From assembly GCF_015356115.1 (NCBI RefSeq), contig NZ_CP063056.1, forward strand, positions 806,001 to 870,000: DNA of 64,000 nucleotides, given 5' to 3'. Positions 55,190 through 63,434 of the stretch are shown here, piece by piece (the first letter of the stretch is position 1; every line of letters starts with the position of its first letter). Source of the stretch: Rodentibacter haemolyticus. GTDB lineage: Bacteria; Pseudomonadota; Gammaproteobacteria; Enterobacterales; Pasteurellaceae. Below the pieces are notes generated by a model. It saw only the letters and a list, made by a program, of their open reading frames with translations, had not been told where the DNA came from and did not search any database. The translations under genes were made by a program, and so were the position numbers.

Positions 55190-56545
55190 CTATTTTCTAA
55201 ATTGATACGAACCGTCAGCTTGGCGTACGAATTTCGCGCCGTTTGATAAACGCAATTCGCTTACCCGCCCTTGGGCATTCAGTGAAACCTGAACTTTATC
55301 CCCCGGCTTGAAACTACTTAACACATTCCCTGCGCCGCTCGCTTTAGTCATCGCATTTACATCAGAGATATTGAGTTGATTATCACGGAAAACCTGCATT
55401 AAGGAGACACCTTGAGGAACGGTTAAGGTTTTACTTGCCGCTGTAGATGACGTTAATGATTTTGCTGCACTACCGCTAGGTTTAGCATCCACAATTTGAA
55501 CTTTACGATCATTTTTCACCGTTACTTTCGCCTCTTGAGCTGAAACTTTTGGTGTCTGTTCAACTTTTGTTGCTTTCACCGGAGTTGGTGCTTTTTTTAC
55601 AACTTTCGGTTCTTTTACGGTTTTAACATTATCATGAGAAACTTCAACCGTTCTCGGTGCTGATTTGACTTCTTGTTGAGTAGTCACCGATTTAGCTGTT
55701 TCTTGACGAACAGGAGCAACCGGCATCGCTTGGGCGGTAATCTCTTGCTGTACAGATTGTGCCTGTGCGGCAGGCATCTCAGGTACTTTTACACTGTCTT
55801 TTCGTGCGTCGCCCATATATTCCATTTTACTCGGCTCTGAAGATGCCGATTCGCTTTGGGCTTGTTGCTCGACAATTGGTGCGCTTTGCGTCGGAACATT
55901 ATCTAACACAGTAGTTTCAACCGGTTGAGACTGATCTAAAGATTGAAATTGCACCGGAATTTCATTGCTGTTTTGCAGCTCAAAAGATTCCACCGTGTCG
56001 GAATTCGGCTTTAACGCAAAGAAAACGATTAATAGCAATACCAAGGCTAAAATCGCGATAAATAAACGGCGATGTTTTTCCGGTAAAACTTGTAATATTT
56101 TCCATTTTTCAGGACGTTTTAATGCGGCTGTCGCTGCGGTTGTGCCGGCGGCTAAAGTCTCTTTTGCTTGTTCTGAAACGGAGGAAGCCGCTTCAATCGC
56201 TTGTTCCGCTTTATCTTCAGCACTTTCAATGACAGATTCAACGGTTGATTCCACTTGCTGAACGATTTCTTCTTCCGCTGTTTTAGGTTCTGCCGTAAAA
56301 TTTGGTTGCTGAATCGACTGCGGCTCAACACTTTCTCCGAAAGTCGGCTCTTTACGTACATTAAATTGGGGTTCGATTTGTTCTTTACGGGCAAATAAAC
56401 CGGTCAACCCTTTTGCTTTATCAAGTAAAGATTCGTTATGTTGAACCGGTTTTCTCGGAATAACCGAATCGGTTTGGTTAAGACCGAGATCAAGTTCGTT
56501 TTGTGATTTATTTTCGTTTGATGGATTGTTATTCATAGCATTCAC
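55190..56545 (-). CDS. oapA: Opacity-associated protein OapA (YtfB-like cell-envelope protein)
   Basis: OapA governs colony opacity and adherence or colonisation in H. influenzae. Its E. coli relative YtfB is linked to cell division and glycan binding. The 451-residue protein has a cytoplasmic N-terminal region, an OapA_N motif (EKWKILQVLPEKHRRLF) leading into one membrane helix (about 162-182), a long low-complexity Gln/Lys/Val/Thr-rich periplasmic linker (about 185-365) and a C-terminal LysM-like OapA domain (TVPQGVSLMQVFRDNQLN to QFRK). The start is a GTG with GAGG 7 nt upstream. An ATG three codons on is the alternative. Confidence 0.92.
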   Translation of the reverse strand: MNAMNNNPSNENKSQNELDLGLNQTDSVIPRKPVQHNESLLDKAKGLTGLFARKEQIEPQFNVRKEPTFGESVEPQSIQQPNFTAEPKTAEEEIVQQVESTVESVIESAEDKAEQAIEAASSVSEQAKETLAAGTTAATAALKRPEKWKILQVLPEKHRRLFIAILALVLLLIVFFALKPNSDTVESFELQNSNEIPVQFQSLDQSQPVETTVLDNVPTQSAPIVEQQAQSESASSEPSKMEYMGDARKDSVKVPEMPAAQAQSVQQEITAQAMPVAPVRQETAKSVTTQQEVKSAPRTVEVSHDNVKTVKEPKVVKKAPTPVKATKVEQTPKVSAQEAKVTVKNDRKVQIVDAKPSGSAAKSLTSSTAASKTLTVPQGVSLMQVFRDNQLNISDVNAMTKASGAGNVLSSFKPGDKVQVSLNAQGRVSELRLSNGAKFVRQADGSYQFRK

Positions 56546-56638
56546 AGAGTTACCTCAATTAATCATTATCGGCAGTTTTTGTTCTTATCGCCAAGCACGA
56601 AAGTGCGGTGAAAAAAATCGCGCATATTTTATCGGATC

Positions 56639-57655
56639 TTATGCGGTGTATAAAGTCTTATTTGGCTCACCGGCAATCTCCCGCGCCAATTTGGGCACTA
56701 AGTAGCCGGAGGTGAGCGCTTGCAATTCCTTATACAGTCTAGCGGCTTGTTTATCATCAATAAAAAAATGGCTCGCTCCCTGCACCTTGTCAAGCAAATG
56801 TAGGTAATAAGGCAAAATGCCGATTTGAAATAACTTATCGCTTAAGTTTTTCAAAATTATCGCTTCGTCATTAATCCCTTTCAGTAAGACGGACTGATTA
56901 AGCAATGTCACATTTGCCCCTTTAAGTTTTTGCATTTTGTATGACAACCGTTCGTCAATTTCATTCGGATGATTAATGTGCGTTACCATCACCATTTGCA
57001 GACGGCTTTCCGCCAGAAGCAGGCAAAGTTTATCGGTGATACGTTGCGGAATCACGACCGGCAGGCGGGTGTGAATACGTAAACGTTGTAAGTGCGGTAA
57101 ATTTTCAAGGCGTTTTATCAACCATTCCAATTCATCGTCTTTCGCCATTAAGGGATCACCGCCGGAAAAAATCACTTCTTCAATTTCGGAATGTGCCGCA
57201 ATGTAATCCAGTGCACCTTGCCAACTCTTTTTACTGCCGGGGTTTTCATCGTAAGGAAAATGGCGACGGAAACAATAACGGCAATTTACCGCACAACCGC
57301 CTTTCACCATAAACAACAAACGATTTTGATATTTATGCAAAATATTAGGAACGGCATTGGCATTTTGTTCTTCCAAAGGATCGGTAGAAAATCCCTCCGC
57401 TTGTAAGAACTCCAACGCCGAACACATCACTTGCAAAAAAAGCGGATCATTAGGGTTGCCTTTTTCCATTCTATCCACAAACGGTCGTGGCACTCGAAGA
57501 GAGAAAAGTTTGCGTGCGGTTACTGATTGCTTAAAATCTTTTTCCGGTAAATTCAACGTTTTTAGCAACAATTTCGGATCAGAAATTGCATTTTTTAGAA
57601 TAGCGAGCCAATTTTGTTCTTCTCTAATGGCGGGTTCTTGAGTTAAAATACGCAC
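56639..57655 (-). CDS. epmB: EF-P beta-lysylation protein EpmB (lysine 2,3-aminomutase family)
   Basis: EpmB converts alpha-lysine to (R)-beta-lysine, which EpmA attaches to elongation factor P. The 338-residue radical-SAM protein has the cluster motif CAVNCRYCFRRHF near residue 120 and EVIFSGGDPLMAKDDELEWL. It is divergent from efp, the gene of its final substrate, with a 37 bp gap. That layout is common in Gammaproteobacteria. Confidence 0.96.
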   Translation of the reverse strand: MRILTQEPAIREEQNWLAILKNAISDPKLLLKTLNLPEKDFKQSVTARKLFSLRVPRPFVDRMEKGNPNDPLFLQVMCSALEFLQAEGFSTDPLEEQNANAVPNILHKYQNRLLFMVKGGCAVNCRYCFRRHFPYDENPGSKKSWQGALDYIAAHSEIEEVIFSGGDPLMAKDDELEWLIKRLENLPHLQRLRIHTRLPVVIPQRITDKLCLLLAESRLQMVMVTHINHPNEIDERLSYKMQKLKGANVTLLNQSVLLKGINDEAIILKNLSDKLFQIGILPYYLHLLDKVQGASHFFIDDKQAARLYKELQALTSGYLVPKLAREIAGEPNKTLYTA

Positions 57656-57692
57656 TTTTCAAACCATCTCTATTTTTTAGGATATTTAAAAT

Positions 57693-58259
57693 ATGGCTAC
57701 ATATACTACCAGTGATTTCAAACCGGGTCTAAAATTTATGCAAGACGGAGAGCCTTGCGTGATCGTTGAAAACGAATTCGTAAAACCGGGTAAAGGACAG
57801 GCATTCACACGCACCCGTATTCGTAAATTAATTTCAGGCAAAGTATTGGACGTAAACTTCAAATCCGGTACTTCGGTTGAAGCCGCTGACGTGATGGATC
57901 TGAATTTAACCTATTCATACAAAGACGATGCGTTCTGGTATTTTATGCATCCGGAAACATTCGAGCAATACTCGGCAGATGCAAAAGCCGTGGGCGATGC
58001 CGAAAAATGGTTATTAGACCAAGCCGATTGTATCGTGACGTTATGGAACGGTGCGCCAATCACCGTTACCCCTCCGAATTTTGTCGAATTAGAAATTGTA
58101 GATACTGACCCCGGCTTAAAAGGTGATACCGCGGGTACCGGCGGCAAACCGGCAACGTTAAGTACCGGTGCTGTGGTGAAAGTGCCATTATTCGTTCAAA
58201 TCGGTGAAGTTATCCGAGTAGATACCCGTTCCGGCGAATATGTCTCTCGTGTGAAATAA
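57693..58259 (+). CDS. efp: Translation elongation factor P
   Basis: EF-P rescues ribosomes stalled on consecutive prolines. The 188-residue, three-domain protein has Lys34 in PGKGQAF, the residue that receives beta-lysine, so the neighbouring epmB is functionally linked. The C-terminal OB domain ends with RVDTRSGEYVSRVK. Length is exactly that of the enteric protein. MITE remnant F lies 50 bp downstream. Confidence 0.97.
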   Translation: MATYTTSDFKPGLKFMQDGEPCVIVENEFVKPGKGQAFTRTRIRKLISGKVLDVNFKSGTSVEAADVMDLNLTYSYKDDAFWYFMHPETFEQYSADAKAVGDAEKWLLDQADCIVTLWNGAPITVTPPNFVELEIVDTDPGLKGDTAGTGGKPATLSTGAVVKVPLFVQIGEVIRVDTRSGEYVSRVK

Positions 58260-58308
58260 TCATTTCCATAACACCGATAAAGAGCGGTCAAAAATCTTAT
58301 AAATTTTT

Positions 58309-58359
58309 CGGTATTATGCAGCAGTTACACAAAAGAGTAGCAACTGATACATAATACCG
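58309..58359. mobile_element. Minimal inverted-repeat element, copy F (efp-crp)
   Basis: This 51 bp element is almost nothing but the two ends of the MITE family. CGGTATTATGCAGCAGTTAC is joined through AAAAGAGTAG to CAACTGATACATAATACCG. It is probably an internal deletion derivative and forms a strong hairpin. No target duplication is seen. Confidence 0.7.
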
Positions 58360-58482
58360 CCCTTGTCTTTAGAAAAAAGAAAACATCATTCTATATTTAC
58401 TCATGCTATTTTATGAATAGCAAACAACAACCTTTGCTTAGATGAAGTTTATTAATGTTGTAAATTTGTAGAGATATAGAAT

Positions 58483-58510
58483 AAAAAAACCACCTTTCGG
58501 TGGTTTTTTA
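58483..58510 (-). terminator. Terminator after crp
   Basis: The stem ACCACC/GGTGGT has a TTTC loop with an A-run and T-run on either side. It lies 8 bp beyond the crp stop on the minus strand and could also end efp transcripts. Confidence 0.85.
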
Positions 58511-58518
58511 TTCATCAA

Positions 58519-59187
58519 TTATCTTATCCCGTAAACGACAATGGTTTTTCCGTGGGCATGAATCAAATTTTGATCTTCTAACATTTTAATAATGCGCCCC
58601 ACCGTCTCACGGGAACACCCTACCATTTGCCCGATTTCTTGGCGTGTAATTTTAATCTGCATACCATCGGGGTGAGTCATTGCTTCCGGTTGTTTTGCCA
58701 AATTTATCAAGGTTTGTGCAATTCGTCCCGCTACATCCAAAAATGCCAGATTACTTACTTGACGTGATGTATTTTGTACACGGCGCGCCAATTGTGCGGT
58801 AAGAAACATTAAAATTTCAGGGTTAAGTTGGATAAGCTGACGATATTTTTTATAAGAGATTTCAGCAATTTCACAAGGTGTTTTGGTTTTTACCCAAGCC
58901 GAGCGTTTTGAACCTTCATCAAACAATCCTGCCTCACCAAAAAATTCTCCGGCACCGAGATAAGTTAAAATCATCTCTTTGCCTTCATCATCTTTTGCCG
59001 ACACCATCACACTACCTTTAATCACATAATAAAGTGTTGTCGCATCTTCGCCTGCATGAATTAAGGTTGATTTTGCCGGATATTTATGAATATGGCAGTG
59101 TGTTAAAAACCAATCCAGCGCCGGATCTCTTGCAGGAGCTTTTTCTTCCTGATGCTGCTCCATATCAATATCGACATAATCTGACAT
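58519..59187 (-). CDS. crp: cAMP receptor protein CRP
   Basis: CRP with cAMP activates catabolic genes and, with Sxy, the competence genes of Pasteurellaceae. The 222-residue protein has the cyclic-nucleotide pocket GEFFGEAGLFDEGSKRSAWVKTKTPCEI (Arg and Ser contact cAMP) and the recognition helix GCSRETVGRIIKMLE. The N-terminus is about 10 residues longer than that of E. coli CRP, as in H. influenzae. It is the last of the coaBC-dut-slmA-yheU-crp series. Confidence 0.97.
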   Translation of the reverse strand: MSDYVDIDMEQHQEEKAPARDPALDWFLTHCHIHKYPAKSTLIHAGEDATTLYYVIKGSVMVSAKDDEGKEMILTYLGAGEFFGEAGLFDEGSKRSAWVKTKTPCEIAEISYKKYRQLIQLNPEILMFLTAQLARRVQNTSRQVSNLAFLDVAGRIAQTLINLAKQPEAMTHPDGMQIKITRQEIGQMVGCSRETVGRIIKMLEDQNLIHAHGKTIVVYGIR

Positions 59188-59206
59188 ATCGACTCCTTAT
59201 CAATTC

Positions 59207-59425
59207 TTACTTTAAAAATTCCATTTTATCTTTTATATCAATGGATTCATGCAACTCTGACCAAACAATCACCGCATCTCCATTACAAACGCGTGCTAAC
59301 AACTGCTCTTTTTTTTGTACGAGAGGAATCTCTTCAACACCATAGTCTGTTCCTTCACGCAATATGATACTTTCAATAATATTATCAAGCGTTGTGGGAT
59401 CTAAATCCTGCCACGGAATAATCAT
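59207..59425 (-). CDS. YheU family protein (UPF0270), function unknown
   Basis: This small protein of 72 residues begins MIIPWQDLDPTTLDNIIES and contains REGTDYG and VIVWSELHE, the hallmarks of the YheU family (PF06794). The family has a solved fold but no assigned role. I start it at 59425 because GGGGGAAAT lies just upstream. The longer reading to 59446 would touch slmA. It is 19 bp before crp, and E. coli yheU is also near crp. Confidence 0.88.
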   Translation of the reverse strand: MIIPWQDLDPTTLDNIIESIILREGTDYGVEEIPLVQKKEQLLARVCNGDAVIVWSELHESIDIKDKMEFLK

Positions 59426-59446
59426 ATATTTCCCCCGGAAAGTCAA

Positions 59447-60103
59447 TCAAGCGAATAACGGCTCAATAAACCGCCATTGCTGTTCAAAAGACTGGTTTGA
59501 GGTCGCGCGAAAATTCGTACGAACATAGCGCATAAATTGCCCTTCACATAAGGTAACCAAATGAGAGGCAATAATGCGCACATCAACAGAAAAACCTTTT
59601 CCCTCACGCAATTTTCTCATTTGTAGAATATTGACGAATTGCATTTCAAGGCGATCGAAGAATTGGGCAACACGCACTTGTAATTGTGGTGCTTCAAACA
59701 TTAACGCATGGCCGGTTAAAATTCGTGTCAATCCCGGATTTTTACGGGCAAAATCCAAGATCATCTGTAAGATATCATGCACACGATGCATTGTATTGGT
59801 TTCGTTCCGAATAGAGGTATTAATTCGGCTTAGTAAATTACCCTCAATATTTTCAATCAAGGCTTCAAACATTTTTGTTTTACTTGGAAAGTAACGATAA
59901 AGCGCCGCTTCCGACACGCCGACTTCTTGCGCTAAACGCGCAGTCGTCATCCGTTCCATTCCCCGTTCAGAATGCAACATATGTGTTAACACAGTCAGCA
60001 CCTGCTGGCGGCGTTCTTTTACCGTACGCTTTTCAATTTTTGGTGCTTTTACTTCCGGCTTAATTTCATCTACGCCGTCCAATGATAATTGTTCTTCTAC
60101 CAT
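59447..60103 (-). CDS. slmA: Nucleoid occlusion factor SlmA (TetR family)
   Basis: SlmA binds specific DNA sites and inhibits FtsZ polymerisation over the nucleoid. The 218-residue protein has a basic N-terminal stretch and a TetR-type helix-turn-helix (MTTARLAQEVGVSEAALYRYFPSKTKMFEAL). It starts 3 bp after the dut stop. The dut-slmA order is conserved in enterics. Confidence 0.96.
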   Translation of the reverse strand: MVEEQLSLDGVDEIKPEVKAPKIEKRTVKERRQQVLTVLTHMLHSERGMERMTTARLAQEVGVSEAALYRYFPSKTKMFEALIENIEGNLLSRINTSIRNETNTMHRVHDILQMILDFARKNPGLTRILTGHALMFEAPQLQVRVAQFFDRLEMQFVNILQMRKLREGKGFSVDVRIIASHLVTLCEGQFMRYVRTNFRATSNQSFEQQWRFIEPLFA

Positions 60104-60106
60104 AAA

Positions 60107-60562
60107 TTACTTCTTACCCGAATGCCCAAAACCACCTTCACCACGTTCAGTTTCCGTAAATTCGCTAACAATATTGAACTCTGCCTGTACAATCGGTACA
60201 AATACAAGTTGCGCAATACGATCACCGATTTCCACCTTGAACGGTTCAGAACCGCGATTCCAAACAGATACCATTAAAGGGCCTTGATAATCAGAGTCAA
60301 TCAATCCCACTAAGTTACCTAACACGATGCCGTGTTTATGTCCTAACCCCGAACGAGGTAAAATCACCGCCGCCAAATTAGGATCGGCAATATAAATAGA
60401 TAACCCGGTCGGAATCAATTTTGTTTCACCCGGTTTAATTTCCAGGCTTTCGTCAATCAATGCCCGTAAATCAAGTCCTGCCGATCCTTCCGTCGCATAA
60501 GTCGGCAAAGGAAATTTCTTGCCGATACGTTGGTCTAAAATTTTTACATCAATTTTCTTCAT
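60107..60562 (-). CDS. dut: dUTP diphosphatase
   Basis: Dut hydrolyses dUTP to dUMP, keeping uracil out of DNA and supplying thymidylate synthase. The 151-residue trimeric enzyme shows all five motifs: GSAGLDLRA, PRSGLGHKHG, GNLVGLIDSDYQGPL, RIAQLVF and the C-terminal GEGGFGHSGKK. It lies between coaBC and slmA. Confidence 0.97.
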   Translation of the reverse strand: MKKIDVKILDQRIGKKFPLPTYATEGSAGLDLRALIDESLEIKPGETKLIPTGLSIYIADPNLAAVILPRSGLGHKHGIVLGNLVGLIDSDYQGPLMVSVWNRGSEPFKVEIGDRIAQLVFVPIVQAEFNIVSEFTETERGEGGFGHSGKK

Positions 60563-60610
60563 TTACTTCCTCTCATTAGAAATACGTTTATCTCAAAGTG
60601 CGGTCAAAAA

Positions 60611-61813
60611 TTATAAGTTTTTTTGATATTGCAGAACGATTTCATTCACCAAATCAGTGGCTAAATCAGCTTTCGATTTTAACGAGAGAACTTTACCGCC
60701 ACCTTGCCAAAAAAGTTGTAAGGCATTTTCATCCGCATTAAATACTTGCCCTCCGGATACATCGTTTGCACAAATCATATCCAATTTTTTCCGTTGCAAT
60801 TTATCTTTCGCATAACCCGCCACATTTTGTGTTTCGGCGGCAAAACCTACGGTGAATGGGCGAGATTCGGACAAATGTCCCACGTCCGCAATAATATCCG
60901 GGTTCTTAATGAGCTTTATCGTCATTTCATCACCTGATTTTTTAATCTTTTGTGTCGCAACTTCTGCGACACGATAATCGGCTACCGCCGCACAGCCAAT
61001 AAAAATCTGATTTTTGACCGCACTTTCAAGAGCAACCTGCCACATTTCTTGCGCAGAAATCACATCAATGCGATTGACGTTTTTCGGTGTCGTTAAATTG
61101 ACCGGTCCACTAATCAAAGTCACCTTTGCGCCTCGTTTAGCAAAGGCTTCAGCAATGGCAAAGCCCATTTTTCCGGAACTGTGATTAGAAATATAACGCA
61201 CCGGATCAAGCGACTCACGCGTCGGGCCGGCAGTAATGACGACATTTAAATCTCGTAAATCTTGGCTTTGGGCAAAGAAATCGGAAAGCGCGGTCAACAT
61301 TTCCATCGGTTCGGACATTCGCCCGGCACCCACATCACCACAAGCCTGAAAGCCGCTATTTGGCCCGATAAGTTGCATGCCACGCATTTCAAGTGCGGTT
61401 AAATTTTGCTGCGTTATGGGCTGGCGAAACATTTGTTGGTTCATTGCCGGGGCAAGAAAAATCGGCGCATTTGTTGCCAAACAAATGGTCGAAAGCAAAT
61501 CATTCGCCATTCCCACCGTAAAACGGGCGATAAAATCGGCACTTGCCGGCGCAATAACAATGACATCAGCCCATTTCGCCAACTCGATATGCCCCATAGC
61601 GAGCTCTGCTTGCGGATCAAGCAAAGACTGCGCTACGGCATTGCCGGAAATGGCTTGTAAAGTCAGCGGAGTAACAAATTCTGCCGCCGCAGAGGTTAAC
61701 ACGACACGAACCTCCGCCCCCGCTTTACGTAATAAGCGAATAAATTCAATGGTTTTATAAGCTGCAATGCCACCTGTTATCCCGACCACTACACATTTTC
61801 CGGTTAATTCCAT
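60611..61813 (-). CDS. coaBC: Bifunctional phosphopantothenoylcysteine synthetase/decarboxylase CoaBC
   Basis: CoaBC carries out two steps of coenzyme A synthesis. The 400-residue protein has the N-terminal flavoprotein decarboxylase (VVGITGGIAAYKT, PAMNQQMF, ACGDVGAGRMSEP with the active Cys) and the C-terminal CTP-dependent synthetase (ITAGPTRESLDPVRYISNHSSGKMG). I start at 61813, with GGAGAGGAA directly upstream. The frame extends to 61834 without support. It was formerly named dfp. Confidence 0.97.
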   Translation of the reverse strand: MELTGKCVVVGITGGIAAYKTIEFIRLLRKAGAEVRVVLTSAAAEFVTPLTLQAISGNAVAQSLLDPQAELAMGHIELAKWADVIVIAPASADFIARFTVGMANDLLSTICLATNAPIFLAPAMNQQMFRQPITQQNLTALEMRGMQLIGPNSGFQACGDVGAGRMSEPMEMLTALSDFFAQSQDLRDLNVVITAGPTRESLDPVRYISNHSSGKMGFAIAEAFAKRGAKVTLISGPVNLTTPKNVNRIDVISAQEMWQVALESAVKNQIFIGCAAVADYRVAEVATQKIKKSGDEMTIKLIKNPDIIADVGHLSESRPFTVGFAAETQNVAGYAKDKLQRKKLDMICANDVSGGQVFNADENALQLFWQGGGKVLSLKSKADLATDLVNEIVLQYQKNL

Positions 61814-61906
61814 TTCCTCTCCGTTCAAAAACATTTAAGTTTGTTAGTGCTTAACCACAATTCGTTGCATTTTACTTCAATTTATCAGAATAAAAAATTT
61901 TATTTT

Positions 61907-61922
61907 TACGATCCGCTTCCCA
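61907..61922 (+). promoter_or_regulatory. CRP-S-like competence site before radC
   Basis: TACGA-TCCGCT-TCCCA preceded by TTTTT resembles the Sxy-dependent CRP-S core TGCGA-N6-TCGCA, with one mismatch in each half and the characteristic GATCCGC centre. In H. influenzae radC belongs to the competence regulon. Confidence 0.55.
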
Positions 61923-62000
61923 GATTTTATATGCGGGCTTAGCGCTATCGGAAAAGTGCGGTCAGAATTTAAGATATTTTGTCTCACGAAAGGAAAATCA

Positions 62001-62663
62001 ATGGAATCAGGCGAGCTTATGCCACGTGAAAAATTATTAAAATATGGCGTTAATACACTTTCGGATCACGAACTCTTAGCGATTTTTTTACGCACGGGTA
62101 TAAAAGGTTGCCCCGTTATGCAACTTTCCAAGCGGGTGCTTGAACATTTCGGTTCGCTCCGAGTATTGCTTTCCGCTGATCAAAAAGCATTTTGTGCGGT
62201 AAAAGGGCTGGGCATTACACAATTTATTCAACTGCAAGCGACCACTGAAATGACCAAACGTTATCTTAAGCAAGAGATATTTAACGCTCAAATTTTCAAT
62301 GACCCCGAAATTGTTAAACTCTACCTACGTACGGAATTGCAGCACGAAGAACGTGAAATTTTTATGGTGCTTTTTTTAGATAGCCAACATCGTCTTATTA
62401 AAAAAGAACGACTATTTTTAGGCACAATTAACGTTTCCAGCGTATATCCCCGCGAAATCATCAAAGCAGCCCTTTATTGCAATGCAGCGGCACTTATTTT
62501 GGTGCATAATCATCCATCAGGCATTGCCGAACCCAGTTATGCCGATCAAATCATTACGCAAAAAATTTGTGATTCGGCCGAATTGATGGAGATTCGGATT
62601 CTTGATCATTTTATCGTGGGTAAAGGCGATTGCTATTCCTTTGCGGAAAATCGCTTACTTTAA
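62001..62663 (+). CDS. radC: RadC/JAB-domain protein
   Basis: The biochemical role is not settled. Despite its name it is not required for repair in tests on relatives, and in H. influenzae it is induced with competence. The 220-residue protein has a helix-hairpin-helix region (LRVLLSADQKAFCAVKGLG) and a JAMM metalloprotease-like motif (LILVHNHPSGIAEPSYAD: His-x-His plus Asp). I start at 62001, with AAAGGAAAA upstream. The GTG at 61956 is part of an uptake sequence and is not a credible start. Confidence 0.93.
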   Translation: MESGELMPREKLLKYGVNTLSDHELLAIFLRTGIKGCPVMQLSKRVLEHFGSLRVLLSADQKAFCAVKGLGITQFIQLQATTEMTKRYLKQEIFNAQIFNDPEIVKLYLRTELQHEEREIFMVLFLDSQHRLIKKERLFLGTINVSSVYPREIIKAALYCNAAALILVHNHPSGIAEPSYADQIITQKICDSAELMEIRILDHFIVGKGDCYSFAENRLL

Positions 62664-62734
62664 CTTTACTTTCTTTAACTTTATCAGTGCCGACTATTTT
62701 TCACCGCTAAGTTGTTGGAAAATCGCATTTATAC

Positions 62735-62763
62735 TTGAGAAATGAAAATAAAGTCAGTATAAT
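62735..62763 (+). promoter_or_regulatory. Strong promoter of the rpmB operon
   Basis: TTGAGA (62735-62740), a 17 bp spacer and TATAAT (62758-62763) make a near-consensus sigma-70 promoter. Transcription would start near 62770, giving a leader of about 120 nt. Confidence 0.8.
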
Positions 62764-62787
62764 CTGCGACCTTTAATATAGTAAGCG

Positions 62788-62852
62788 GGTCGGATTAGCG
62801 CGACCTGACGAGGGAGCAAACCTGTTTTAAGCAGGTTTAAACAATCCGAACC
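62788..62852 (+). promoter_or_regulatory. Structured leader of rpmB with alternative pairings
   Basis: GGTCGGATT (62788-62796) can pair with AATCCGAACC (62843-62852), enclosing the hairpin AAACCTG/CAGGTTT (62818-62838). Alternatively GGTCG pairs locally with CGACC (62801-62805). A palindrome TAAGCTCGAGCTTA follows before the ribosome site. This is a candidate autoregulatory ribosomal-protein leader; the function is inferred. Confidence 0.5.
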
Positions 62853-62889
62853 GTAAGCTCGAGCTTATATTTAGTTATTGGAGATTATT

Positions 62890-63126
62890 ATGTCTAGAGT
62901 TTGTCAAGTAACGGGCAAGCGTCCTGCGGTGGGTAACAATCGCTCACACGCAATGAATGCGACACGTCGTCGTTTTCTTCCAAACCTTCACACTCATCGT
63001 TTTTGGGTTGAAAGTGAAAAACGTTTTGTAACCTTACGTTTAACTGCGAAAGGTATGCGTATTATCGATAAAAAAGGCATTGATGCAGTGTTAGCTGAAA
63101 TCCGTGCTCGTGGCGAAAAAATCTAA
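62890..63126 (+). CDS. rpmB: 50S ribosomal protein L28
   Basis: L28 is a protein of the large ribosomal subunit. The 78-residue product begins MSRVCQVTGKRPAVGNNRSHA and has the conserved RRRFLPNLHTHRFWVESE. I start at 62890, 9 nt after TTGGAGA. The in-frame ATG four codons earlier is not used in the family. It is followed 11 bp later by rpmG. Confidence 0.98.
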   Translation: MSRVCQVTGKRPAVGNNRSHAMNATRRRFLPNLHTHRFWVESEKRFVTLRLTAKGMRIIDKKGIDAVLAEIRARGEKI

Positions 63127-63137
63127 GGAGCTAAAAT

Positions 63138-63308
63138 ATGGCAGCTAAAGGCGCTCGTGAGAAAATCCGTTTAGTTTCTACTGCAGAGACCGGTCATTTC
63201 TACACAACCGATAAAAACAAACGTAATATGCCTGAAAAAATGGAAATCAAAAAATTTGATCCTGTAGTGCGTAAACACGTTATCTACAAAGAAGCAAAAA
63301 TCAAATAA
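63138..63308 (+). CDS. rpmG: 50S ribosomal protein L33
   Basis: The 56-residue product ([20 protein letters not shown] and onward to EAKIK) is L33 of the zinc-free type, as it lacks the Cys pairs found in C+ paralogues. AAGGAG lies 7 nt before the ATG. It is cotranscribed with rpmB, the universal order in Gammaproteobacteria. Confidence 0.98.
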
Positions 63309-63320
63309 TTTTGCAGGTAG

Positions 63321-63347
63321 AAAACCCGACATTGTTCGGGTTTTTTT
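63321..63347 (+). terminator. Terminator after rpmG
   Basis: The stem AAAACCCGA/TCGGGTTTT has a 6 nt loop and is followed by further T residues. It lies 13 bp after rpmG and separates the ribosomal genes from mutM. Confidence 0.88.
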
Positions 63348-63434
63348 CTATCTTAAGATGAGGAAATTTCCCCTAAAGCCATCATTTTTACAGAGAACGA
63401 AATTCCTCTCGAAATAAAACCAAGAGTATCTAAA

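Noticed and set aside
55680..56300. Low-complexity Gln/Val/Thr region of oapA as a sign of frameshift or foreign sequence
   Set aside because: The frame is open throughout, and a disordered periplasmic linker is normal for OapA/YtfB proteins.
59307..59317. A8 run in the yheU frame as a slippage site
   Set aside because: It lies in a lysine-glutamate segment that remains in frame with the family, and runs of eight A are common at this base composition.
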